Shown here piece by piece: positions 32,890-44,472 of a DNA stretch of 64,000 nt; positions within the stretch are counted from its first letter, which is position 1, and each line of letters begins with the position of its first letter. The DNA comes from Eretmocerus hayati (lineage: Eukaryota; Arthropoda; Insecta; Hymenoptera; Aphelinidae), in contig CM056741.1 of assembly GCA_029851415.1 (NCBI GenBank), forward strand, positions 69,306,282-69,370,281. Reading direction: 5' to 3'. The position numbers were made by a program, and so were the translations under genes. The notes beneath the pieces are model-generated. The model saw only the letters and a program-made list of their open reading frames with translations. It had not been told where the DNA came from and searched no databases.

Positions 32890-34260
32890 GTGAGTGAGAA
32901 AATTTTTGTACCGGAGCACTCAGGCTGCGCCAAACCTGGCGCACTGGACATGCTCTGTGGTTCTTGCGGACACAATATGACCGCAAATTCGGGACTGGCC
33001 ATCAGCTCCGACTTTTGGGATATTTGGGCGTGCTCCCACCCGTCGCACGCCCTGGACATTCGAATGTCCACGTTTGCAACCATGGACCAGAAGCCGTGCT
33101 CCACGCTACCCACCATCAACCATGCTACAGCCGAACTTCATCCGGTCGCAGCTCGACAGCGTTCACTTCTAGCGTCGTCTTTTTTATCTCAAGCCAGCTC
33201 CCAAGCGTTCATCTACCACTCCGAACAACATCGCCATCAGCCTACATCATCGCAACCAGCCGATATGCACCACCTGAAAATGTCCGCGCTGGCCTATGGC
33301 ATCGTCAAAGTCACCGTCATTATCGTAATCTGGTATGAATTACGGCTGTACGCTATCAACTACATCAACTCCCAATCGTATGGTTACCATCGTGGACCAC
33401 ACTGGTACCGTTTGACATCATCACACAATGCCGCAGCTTCTTCACGTGACTGGCTCCGTTGAGCCGGGCATGGGTCACGCGTGCCACTTGCAAAAGCTCA
33501 CGCGCATCACCACTAGCAACGAAATTGCATCGACCACTAACATAACATGGCCTTCCGGCAATGATCCAAGCTTACAATTGGAACCGACCACTGGATGCGA
33601 ACATACTATGCACAACCTTTCGGCACAGCTTCAAACTGCGACTAGGAAATACGTTTCCTGGAATAAGGCATGGTTTGACCACCAAGGCGTCAGCGGGATC
33701 ACCGCGCACCTTACCCGGCCTCTAAGCTGGATACTTCATCAAGTGTCGTATGGATACATGGTTACCATAGGACCAGCCGCGCCACGACTACGTCACCGGG
33801 AGTATATGGAAGATCTGGTTACGGTACAATTAGGCCGTGTACTGCCCTAGTTACGAGAGGGAAAGGCCGTGTTGAACACTTCATCGCGGGCACTGCAAAA
33901 CCCCGATTACGATAGGATCAGCAGGGATCTTGCAGCCGTCGCAGTCGGGAACGCCCGACTCACCTCGAATCCTACGCCTCACGCAACTACGCAACGCCTC
34001 ATCTTTCACACTATCGGAGGCTCAACGACAAGGGCACAAGGGCACCCGGTATCCGAAGCACCGGATACATCATTGCAATCGTCGTCAGATGAGACTCTCA
34101 CCTCGCACCAGCCACACCCGGATGAGGAGCGGCCACCAGAAAAGTCCCGCGTCCAGGGATAGAAGCAAAGATGAGGTCGCTCAACGCTACTTGAAGCAGC
34201 CAGGGCAGCCATAGATCAAAAGCTCGCATATTCAACGCGCACCGAGAGGTACGCATTACG
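32890..34260 (+). pseudogene. Degraded internal region of a putative retroelement
   Basis: Three successive + frames (32890-33462, 33428-33850, 33869-34162) cover a GC-rich block downstream of the primer-site-like sequence and lie in different phases, as in a frameshifted coding region. The first has a short hydrophobic stretch (IVKVTVIIVIWY). I could not recognise Gag, Pol or Env domains, so identity is unknown and the call rests on position and composition. Confidence 0.35.
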
Positions 34261-34699
34261 TCTACGTCGGAGCAATCCAGGAGATGTGTGACCAGGGTAG
34301 ATTTAAGCAAGAGTTCGCTCCAGGTGAACTAAGCGACATATATACAACGTGATTTGATAGTACTCCCCGAGAATGGAAATTCCGAAAGTTGGCGTCATTG
34401 CGATTCTCGCATTTAAGTGTCAGACAGATTCATTGCGATCTTACTTAGTCCTCCGCTAATCAATTCCATTCCGATTTTCCATCATTCGTGGTGAAAATTT
34501 GCCATAACGGGCCATTACGAATGCCATCACGAACGCCATCACATTCGGAAGTCAACACGTGCTCTTCGAGGTTAAGTATATTCGAACGTCAATGATTCTG
34601 TTAGTTTTTTACAGGCCGCAAAATCGTGTGGTGAGGTGTAGATTGCCGCAACATTGCTCCGGTTCTTTGCAGTACCATGACATCAATAATTTTGAAGTA

Positions 34700-35031
34700 T
34701 GTCAGGTTGAGATTCGGTCGGGTACTGGTGACTAGAGGCATATAGGAGGGGGTTCGATGTTTTACGGGGGGAAGATAAGCATGCAATAGTAGAGAGAATG
34801 AATGCATCTATCGTTCGTTTGATCACTTTGAGAGTCACTTTAGATTTGACTTCCGAGCAGAGACGCTCGTATTGTTTCAATTATAAATAAAAGTCCATTT
34901 GGTACAGTAATTTTGCTCAAATTCCAAATTCCTGGTATTTCAATACCTAATCAATCTGAACCCACGCGCCAACGACAAGTTTTCGCCACTGCTAAAGCCC
35001 TCTAGAGTTCAGTGCAAATTCTGGATTCACA
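34700..35031 (+). repeat. 5' LTR (332 bp, internally deleted)
   Basis: Starts TGTCAGGTTG and ends near GGATTCACA. Compared with the 3' LTR, it lacks the middle part between GTTCGTTTGATCACTTTG and AGAGTCACTTTAG. It keeps an AATAAA near 34885. Confidence 0.75.
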
Positions 35032-35042
35032 AGAGTAGATAT

Positions 35043-35065
35043 TTGGTGACTCAGTGGTGGGATAT
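35043..35065 (+). promoter_or_regulatory. Primer-binding-site-like sequence of the Gypsy element
   Basis: TTTGGTGACTCAGTGGTGGG lies about 10 bp after the 5' LTR and resembles the TTTGGTGACCCCGACGTGG class of Gypsy primer-binding sites. Several differences fit the general decay. Confidence 0.5.
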
Positions 35066-35085
35066 CGAAGAAATTTTGGGAAATT

Positions 35086-35746
35086 TTGAGAGAATTTTTT
35101 ATCTTAAAAAACCGAGCAAATTGTGGGACTCGTACTCGCATCTACATGAATAATGACGAATTGGAGATACCGATGACAGAAAAAGATTTTTGGATCGCAA
35201 AATTACTAACTCCAGCCTGTTCTGATCCAAATTGTAACTGGTGTAAATTGCAAAAAGCCAAGGAATTGGCGAGCCAAGGTGCTCTCCGATAGAAGCCTGG
35301 AGGAGATAATTCACGAGTATCCGATGCTGACGAAGTAGCACATTCATCTGTTGCTGGAACTCGGGAGAACATTGAAACACCTCGTGGCCCTACTCAACCG
35401 GACACCGAGGTTGCCGCCATCGGTAATCGAGAGGAATGGGAGTGGACACCCAACGACATCAAGAACGGAGATATCTCATGAACTCCAGCTCCTCCAACAC
35501 CATCTGAGTTGGCTACATCGGATTCTTCATCGCCATCAGAGGAAAATTAAGAGTTCAAATTTGAGACATTTCAACAACAACGGGCACATCCATCATTGGC
35601 AGCCTTCAAGTCGATCAGAAAGCCGGCATCAGCAAGGGTATTTTGAGAAGAAACATCTCGACATCTCTTTCGAATTACGAGCTAAGTATCTTGCGGAAGA
35701 ATTGAAAAAAAACTGTGTGAAAACTCGCAACCAACAGTATAATTGA
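35086..35746 (+). pseudogene. Leader ORF of the Gypsy element (degraded)
   Basis: The frame from ATG 35086 runs 68 codons to a TAG at 35290 and then stays coding-like in the same frame to about 35745, with a few more stops. It reads as a hydrophilic, Pro/Ser/Glu-rich protein. A Cys motif CSDPNCNWC lies near residue 45-53. It sits between the primer-binding site and gag. I do not recognise the family; it could be the N-terminal part of Gag or a separate small ORF. A pure shadow is unlikely given the shared composition across the stop codons. Confidence 0.4.
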
Positions 35747-37174
35747 ATAACTGAGAATTCAGTCTCAGAATTCCCAATAGTGTTTTTTTCACTAATTTAG
35801 ATGTCCAGCTGTGGACTTAGAGTTAATAATTGGTATTCAGCCTTGAAAACAAGGTGTGTCCGTTAGGACTTAGAGGCAGAGCAAGCTAGTGGTTGAGAGT
35901 CTCCGAGTTCTTTTTCAGACTTCGAAAGATTAGTATGAATACAATATATGAGAGTTTCCATGGAACTTTTAACTATTGACCCTCTGAAATAAAAAAAAAA
36001 TTTTCTCATCGCACACGTTTGAAATGGGTTTCATGTGATACTTAGACCTCGAAAACATGTGAAAAAAGTGGTGCCACTCTCTTCCAAGCCGAGGTATCTG
36101 GTTCAGAACGACATGTACGGAATTACACACTTGAAACATTCGTGAATCATCTTCAATCGAATAGATTCGATTCAAAACATTGTCTAGACGATCGATACGG
36201 ATTATATTTTGCCTGACTTGACTTTAAGATGAATTTCATCCTCGATTTCTCCGAAATTCGAGGTAAATTTCCAAAATCGAGTCAAGAGCTATGAGTCTCA
36301 TTCCAATTTCTAGAATACACTGTGGACTTATTTTGTTCATATTTTAGCCGTATACTGTGTGAAAATCAAGAAAATCGCGATAACATCACATTTGAAGGCT
36401 TATTCAGCTTACCATCCGGATTCAAATATTTCTCCTCAGCTTCTCACAGAAATACCGATCGACAATTGCAACTCAGAACAGTGCGGTTATATCCCTTCTG
36501 TGATGAAGAAAAAAGAGCACAACATTCCAATCCTGTGCTTTACGTTTCCTGAGTATGCCATCAAAAAATGACCGTTTCGAGAGCCAGTGGCGCGATAACT
36601 TTATGAGCTTTGAAGCTTTATAAAATTTTTCCGGATCAACGCACACTCACAAACCAAACGGGATTCGATTTGCCTTCTTTTCAACTTCGGAAACCCATTG
36701 CTTAATTCCCCATTTTGCACAAGGTATTCCATTAATTTCGTAAACAATAGCAAGAGAAAGTTTTCCCACAATACTCGGTTACATCGATGAATGAGAGCTA
36801 ATATCATAGCCAAATCAGCGCACACCTCTGAATCAAAGCTTTTCTCAAAATATGAGATTAGTAGATGGATATATCATTTCACCGAAGTAGTTGAGGCATA
36901 GGTATTTTAGTTACAGCCTGATCAATTCAAAAAGTCGCGTTGGTACGTTTGTAAACTACCCAAAAATCATCTTTTGCGGTCTGCTATTGACAAATCAGGA
37001 TGCGTTCCAACAAGAAAGAATGTAGCTCATATTGAACGATGCCAAATACCATAAAATGCCACTCCTGCGCACTACGAATAGTTCAAAATACTCCTGGAAC
37101 ACTGCAGTAACACAAAAGTTAAAAATTCCGTGGAAACTCTCATATCCATAAGTCGAGCGAATGATTGAGTCATC
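35747..37174. other. Non-coding internal stretch between leader ORF and gag
   Basis: AT-rich with only short frames. No motif recognised. Part may be later insertion, since it is long for a Gypsy leader. Confidence 0.4.
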
Positions 37175-39246
37175 ATGAGCGATAATCAGAGTAATGTGCT
37201 TTCTGAAAGTGCTGATGAAAATCAGACGGATCAACAATCAGCTGCATCGCCTAGCGATTCAGGGTTACCTTTAGAGCAGGAGTCTCAACATCACATTGCA
37301 CCACCTGTTGAATTACGAGAGGAGGGAAGGGATTTTCAGGAAAGAGGGAATAGGGCTCCGGATACGAACATGGAACATTCTCCGGCGCGTGAAAAAACCT
37401 TACCCGCGTCCTTTGATTTTGATTTATTGTCACTGTTGAGCCGAGCTCGAGAACCATCACAAAATAATGAATCGCGAAATAGTTGTCGGAAAACCATTGA
37501 TGTAGCCCAGATTATTCCATTATTCAATGAAAAATCAATATCTGTTACCCAGTTTGCTGAAGAGTGTAAAGATGCCAAGCGATTTGTTCATCACGATGAG
37601 AAAGGTTTCTTTCTCAGATTGGTCAAAACAAAAGTCGTAGGGGAAGCTGAATTCTATTTAGAAGGAAAGAACTGTAACACCCTTGATGAATTATTGAATG
37701 TATTGAAACGATCATATGCACCTAGAAATAATTTTTCTCAATTGCAAGTAGAACTCGCACGTGTCATCCAGGATCCTACAGAAAGAGTATCTGATTATGG
37801 GTTACGGAATTCTACATATTACAGTGGAATCCGGTTATAAGGAGTCCGGTTATAACGAGAATCCGGTTCTAACGAGCAAACTTGGAAGATTTGGTTGGCC
37901 GCCACATAATGTATATGGAAACAGGTCCGGCTATAACGATCCGGATATAACAAGAATCCGGTTATAACGAGCAAAAATTCTGTCAAAATTTGGTTTTGGC
38001 ACCGGCTATACCGAGCAAATCAATGATAACGTCGTACGATTCTGAGTTCGGGAGCCCAAGACTCGAGGTGAACACGAGTACCAATGCAAATACACATACA
38101 GTACGATTTTAGTGAGCAAAATGGATAGATCGAATACAAAGAAGAGACAAAATTGATGACGAGTGCGACCTCGTTAACTCTGAAGCAACATTGAAATTTC
38201 ATATTAACAATTTCCCATCATGTGTATCTGTTCGTTATCATTTTGCTATAACAAATGCGAATATCTAAATTTTGTATGTCCATATCATCAAAAGGAATAA
38301 TGCACATCTACGTCATTGTCGCCCTGCATGTCATCGTGTTGTGATTGTTCATAATTAGTTATTTGATTTCTTGATAAAAGATACTTTACGAACTCAAGAT
38401 TAGTTTTTCTCATTCATCAGGGGTAGTGATAACGAAATCATATAAATTTGACCCGATAAAACGGAGTCCGGTTATAACGAGTATTTCCCTTCGGTCCCTT
38501 GGAGCTCGTTATAACCGGATTCTACTGTATACTGCAGAATTCTATTGAGTTGATAAATGAGAGTTTCACTAGCAACGTGGCTCCCGGCGTGGTTGAAGGG
38601 ACCACTAAAACAGCAACTCAATACTTTCTATTTGGTTCTTGCCGGGATACAACTGCTCGATTAGTGGGTCAGACTTTTGCTTCTTTGGGAACAGCCACTC
38701 CGGCCGCAATAGAGGCAGAGAAACGTGTAAAACACGAATTACACGACAAATGGACGTGAATTACGCGACATCAAGCGTAGCCGTTTTGACCCACGTGATA
38801 ATCGGCGGGCATTTGTGCGTTATATCATGCATACGGAGCTTCCGCCAGATGAAATGAAGAAATCAGATAAATCAGGTCTTCGTCGTTATACGTGTGATTG
38901 ATACGATTACGTTGCCCGTAACTGTCCTAATGCATGTCAGTATGGGGGTCGTCCGCGTTGTCATTTTTGCCAACAGCCAGGTCACCTTATTCGCGATTGT
39001 CCAAACAGAGGTGATTTGAAGAGATCTGATTTTGATAATTTGGCCCCATTGTATATTTACTGCGGACGTTCAGGACATACTGCTGCATATTGCAAACAGC
39101 GTGATCGATTTCAGAGACATGAACAACCATCGACTCGGAATTTAAACGGCAAACGCGGTCAGCACATGGACACAGTGGCGAAGCCACCTCAACCTCAAAT
39201 CAGAGAAGTGACGAACGTAGAGTCCTCGTCCAGATTTGGCAGATAG
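37175..39246 (+). pseudogene. gag: gag pseudogene of the Gypsy element, interrupted by a MITE
   Basis: The frame at 37175 (222 codons up to the MITE) starts MSDNQSNVLSES and has a low-complexity acidic N-terminus followed by a helical part resembling a Gag capsid (KSISVTQFAEEC, FLRLVKTK, DELLNVLKRSYAP). The MITE at 37822-38527 breaks it; the continuation (NSIELINESF ...) resumes after the insertion in another phase. Further on, two CCHC knuckles, CHFCQQPGHLIRDC and CGRSGHTAAYC (first Cys of the second: IYCGRSGH), are readable at about 38958-39100, preceded by a damaged one. Stops and frameshifts are at about 38757 and 38900. It once encoded the structural protein that packages the element's RNA and is not functional now. 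Confidence 0.82.
37822..38527. mobile_element. Pogo/Tigger-like MITE inserted in gag
   Basis: The ends are CAGTGGAATCCGGTTATAA (left) and TTATAACCGGATTCTACTG (right), inverted repeats flanked by TA on both sides (37820-37821 and 38528-38529). CAGTRGAATC...GGTTATAA-type ends with TA duplications are typical of pogo/Tigger elements. Near each end the motif GG(A/T)TATAACGAG is repeated several times. No transposase ORF in its 706 bp, so it is non-autonomous. Confidence 0.85.
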
Positions 39247-39269
39247 AGCAATCCACCTCGCCCCGCAAT

Positions 39270-42200
39270 TCATCTCATAAGTCCAGATATTGCAAAAGAA
39301 AACCCTACATTTCTTCTAGATACCGGGTCAGAGTTGAATTTAATTTGCAAAGCTACAATTTTACCTCATGTTGATATTGATCAGAAACAAACAACTGGGT
39401 TGTCAGGTATAAATGCAGATCTTGTAGAAACTTGAGGGAAATGTATCATCAATTTCAGGGATGTCGAGTGTAGGATGCATGTGGTTGCTGTCAATTTTCT
39501 TATAAGGCAAGCTGGAATTTTGGGCTTTGAGTTTTTGAAAGATCAAGATGCAGTTCTGTCTCTTGAAAAAAATTCTGTCACCCTGGAAGATTATCTTGGC
39601 ACATCTATACCTTCTCTTCCGCACAGCACTATACACTTATCTGCACGGACAAAACAATTATGCACACTTGCCGTTCAAAATCTTGAAGAAGAAGGTAAAT
39701 ACATTCCTCGATTCGAGGCTGGACCTGGAATTTATGGAGGTGAATGCCTCGTCACCGTTACAAATGATATCTGTGAAATGTTTATTATCAATCCAACAAT
39801 GGGACATATTTCTCTCACCCTGCCTCCAGTTATTCTCCGAGAATTTCAAACTGATACCTTCCCGAGAAAATTAGCCAAATTGATGACACGATGTACAGAA
39901 AAGCAACGAGACTCTGAAAGAGAAAAACGTATTTTGTCAGTTATTTCTTGTTTGAATTTGGAGGGTTTGAATAAGGAAGAGGAAGGACGTGTCTTTGGAA
40001 CCGTTCGAAAACATCCTCACCGATTTCATTTACCCGGAGACAAACTGAGTCGCACAACTGTTCCAGAGCATCAAATCCCCACTACGGGTAATATACCCCT
40101 AGATGTTAAACAGTATCGATACCCCCCCCCCCTCTTATCTTCGAGATGTCATTGTCAAAAAGTTGGATGAAATGTTGAGAAACGGGATTGTAGAGCGATC
40201 TGACTCGCCATATAACTCACGCCTCTGGATTTTACCGGAAAAACCCGATTCAAAGGGTAATAAACATTAGAGGCTCGTTATTGATCTTCGTGCGTTGAAT
40301 GGAAAGATTATTGCATCAGCTTACCCTCTCCCAAACATTACCGAGATTTTAGATCAATAAGGAGGGTGTAAATACTTCACAGCTCTTGATTTGGCCCAAT
40401 GATCTCATCAAATTCCAATTAATGGCGAGGATGCCCCAAGAACGGCCTCCAGAGGGCCATATTCTCACCTATAATACAGATCTATGCCTATGAGTCTCCG
40501 TGGCTCTCCCTCTACATTTCGAGCCCTTAGGAAACGAATTTTGATTGAATTACAAGGAATTCAGTTCTGGTCTATATGGACGACATTTTGGTTCATCCGC
40601 GGAGTATTCAAGGAAATTTTGATGAAATGCAGACAATTATGGGTAGATTACGATCTGCAAGACTCACATTAGCCCCTGATAGACGTCTCTTTCTGAGAGA
40701 GGAGGTTACTTATTTGGGACACCTCATCTCTGCAGAGGAAGTGCGTCCTGACCCTAAGGAAGTAGAAGCAGTGACGCATTTCCCATAGCCTCAAAATCAA
40801 AAGAATATCAAGCAGTTTCTTGGCCTTACACGATATTATCGTAGATTCATTCGCAATTTCGTGAGCATTTCCCACCTATTCAACCAACTGTTAAAGAAAA
40901 ATGTACCTTTTCATTGGGAGAGAGTCAACAGAGAGCCTTTGATAAATCCCAAGAGGTTTCAAGTACACGACGACTGCTCCAGTTCCCTCGATCCGGAGTA
41001 AATTTTTTGGTCACATGTGATGCTAGCTTGACCGGGGTAGCAGGAATATTGTCGCAAGGTCCTATAAATCAAGATTTGACCATAGCTTATTGTTCAGGAG
41101 CTCAGCGAGATTCAGAAAAAGCTTAGTGTGCCACAGATTCAGAGATTTTGAATGCTGTATATGCTGTAACACAATTTCGATCCTATTTATACGGTAGGAT
41201 ATTCAAAATAATTACGGATCATCGACCTCTGGGGTCGCTTCAGAATGTCAAGGATCCCATTTCGAGCTTAGCACGATAGAAGATAAAGCTCTTCGATTGT
41301 GATCATGGAATTATTCACAAGTCTGGAAAAATTAACAGAAATGCCAACAGTTTGTCTGAAAGTGCCCCACTTTTGCCCAAAGTGAACGGGATTATCGAAG
41401 CAAGGGTTTATAGAATTTTCATTGGCTCAGAAGATGTAAAAGGTACAGGATTAGTAACTAGTGGGGAGAGGCAGAATTGTGAGAGAGATCAGATGGAAAT
41501 GTTTGATGAAGATCTTCCCCTGGCTACACCCGGTCTGGGAAATATGATGAATTCTCAGTTACGTTGACAGACGTTACAAGAGAATCCCTTGCGGAGACTG
41601 TTGTTGAGTCTTCTAGGGGTTGTTTTTCTTCCGCCGACTGTGGTATGGGAGATAGAGCGGAGTCTCAATCCCTCATCCAGACGGAAGGGAGAGACGCAGG
41701 AAAAGAGGTGGCATCTGTGAAGAGAATTGATGAGATAAGTGATGACAAAGTTCTGATGTCCAAGTAAAACGTTGTGGTATTAAGTTGAAGCGAAGGAGCG
41801 ATACTAGTGATGATTGTTCAGTCCCGAAAAGACAGCGTGATTCAATGCTCCAGCCTTCTTTAGATTCTTCCGCGAGTTTGGAAGAAATTGTAGAACCACA
41901 GGCAAAGTTTTGATGGTTCAATCAGTTCAAATATCGAAAGATCAATCAATCACGAGAAATGATCACATAGTTCATCTTATGTCCTTGGATTTTGTTATAG
42001 CCACACCTTTTTGCCGACAACTTGTTGATTTGAGTTTAATTGATTCACTGAAATTAAGGAAACAACCTTATTTGGGGCTTGGGGTTGGGGTCTGTACTAC
42101 ATCGGAATCACAAAAAAATATTTATACATTGTTTTTAAAAGAAAAATATAACGATGCACCATCAGCATCCAGATTGATTTTTCATTCAGGACAATTGAAA

Positions 42201-43341
42201 GTAGCTCTATGAGAAGCAGGAATACTGTGGGCTCTGAATCTCACGTGGTCGCGAGATACAGAGTCGCAACTTACTTTGTGTACAAGAGGAATATCGGTCC
42301 CAAACATGGAAGATAGAATAGGTATTATTAAAGAATGTCATGATTCTTTATAGGGAGGATATCAAGGTCAATATAAAGTTTCTGAAAAGTAGAGATAAAG
42401 ATTTCACTGGCCCGAAATGCGTCGAGAAATTCAAGAATATGTAACTTCTTGTGAAACTTGCCAAAAACATAAATTAGTACGAGTCAAAAGTAAATTACCC
42501 ATGAAAATTACTACACCCACATCGCCATGGGAGGTGATTGAGATGAATTGTAAAGGTCCACTAGAAATCACGTGCCAAGGTAATCAATACTTGCTTACCA
42601 TTTTAGGTCTTTTTTCAAAATATGCTCTGGCCATTCCACTTCCCAATATAAGAACTGAAAGCATAGCTGTAGCTTTCTGCAATCACTTCATTTGCCGGTT
42701 TGGCTGTCCTAAAATGATCAAAACAGACCAAGGGAGTAATTTTTAGTCTTTGCTTATGGAATTTTTTGCGAAGCAGTTTGGCATTGAGAGAATCAATTCA
42801 GTCAGCTTTAGATCTCCTACACTGGGCTCAATTGGGAGATCCCATCATAGTTTGATAGAATGTTTAAGGATATATGCACGTAAGAATGGATAGAATAGAG
42901 TCTTTCCGTTTGCCCTGCTGAGTTATAATTGCTCCACCCATTGTAGCCATCAATTCACTCCTCACGAGGTTTTTCATGGAGTCAAAGCTCGATTACCTTC
43001 CAGGTTCAGTACTCCCACAACAGAAAGAACCTACTCTGCTCGTTTAGAAGAACTCATTGATACTCTACATCATACTCAAAAGACAGCTAGAGAAAGACTC
43101 CTAATTGCTAAGAATAAATCTAAACACTTCCATGATCAGAAATTGAATGAAACTAATTTTGAAGTAGGAAAGGAGGTTTACCATTTGGAAGAACCTCGCC
43201 ACAGCAAATTAGATGATCATTATGTTGGCCGATTTCAGATACTCTAATAGGTAGGTGATCGAAATGCAAGAATTTCATTGGGTGAGGAGCGAAGCAAGGT
43301 AGTCCATTTACATAAACTGGATCATGCTTGTATACGTATTT
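39270..43341 (+). pseudogene. pol: pol pseudogene (protease, RT, RNase H, integrase)
   Basis: Domains in order. Aspartic protease with LLDTGSELNLI at about 39318. A 231-codon intact frame at 39475-40170 links to RT. RT has VIDLRALNGKI (about 40277), YMDD catalytic motif (about 40573), YLGHLIS and FLGLTRYYRRFIRNF. RNase H has VTCDASLTGVAGILSQG (about 41010). Integrase has CETCQKHK of the zinc-binding part (about 42450), WEVIEMNCKGPL, where the first catalytic Asp has become Asn, and KTDQGSNF with a stop straight after. A GPY-like C-terminal part ends with VVHLHKLDHACIRI at 43341. About a dozen stops plus frameshifts, for example at the C-run near 40125. The order integrase after RNase H is diagnostic of Ty3/Gypsy. 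Confidence 0.88.
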
Positions 43342-44472
43342 GATACCCTCTGCATCATGAAGCTAGATGCCGCTGAACGATGAATCCAAAACTTCTGTTG
43401 AAAAAGCCATTTGGACAGTCTCCGTTTCAGTACCCTAGAACGGAATGAAATAATCGTCAGGGAATATGATTTATATGAAGTGGAGCTAACGATAATTGAG
43501 CGGTCATACAGGGTAGTCAATGTAAGAATATGTATTCAATATGTATCATGTGTTCTGGGAGATGGATGAAAATAGAGGAAATTCAAACAAAATTCTGATA
43601 TTGAGGTGTATTGAGTCCCAGAAAAGGAACGATATAAAATAGGAACTGACATGATGTTGTCCAACTGCTGCTACTTTTTGGAATCCATTAGAGTCATCCA
43701 ATGACGACTAGAAGTTGCATCAATTCGACCCAGGAAGAGACTCTCTCGATATTTGCAACTATGGAATGGAATGAACTTGCAGCAGAAACACATTTAGAAT
43801 TCTTTTGAGTCCATGGAATTGACATGATTCAAATTTCAAAGTAATTTCGGAGGGTATCCAAATCAAAATTCCCGTCGCCAATTCAAGGTTATGCAGTTTC
43901 AAACAAGAAATAAGAAAGATGAAAATTATTCCAGTGATTCCTTCAGAAATAGCAGAATGTCATCGCTACACGCATGGCAACAAGTTATTACATTTGAAGA
44001 ATACGGATCAATTGATATCCTATTCTGTCAACAAATGTTTTCCACGTGGTAGTGACATGAACATGCAATGGAGCTCGCGACGCACACCGAAGAGTGGCAG
44101 CGGCGGTAGTAACAACCATATGAATATAGTAACAATGGATTTAAGAGACGACAACTCTCGCGCGCGGCCAAGTCAAGAAAGAACTGAAGTGCCTCTAAGC
44201 CTATAGGGAATCGGCACTTTCTTTGATCAGACGTGTACAATCCAGGGGTGATGATGATGATGCGCATCAAATCAAAAGACGCATGCGAGGATCGGTCTGA
44301 GTTCCCTTGTGTAAATTTCTCGAAATTGTTTTGGATCTGGCAATTTTAAGTGAGTTGGGAGGTGATTATATTCGCAAGTGGTGACAAAGAACAGGTGGGT
44401 ACTTATGGGAAGTGGAAAAGCCGTGAGTGGAAAGAGGGAGTTCAATTCTAGAAAATATTCATTATTTATAGA
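43342..44472. other. Region between pol and the 3' ORF of the Gypsy element
   Basis: No recognisable protein. One 95-codon frame (43919-44206) has no known motif. No envelope-like transmembrane segment seen. Confidence 0.4.
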
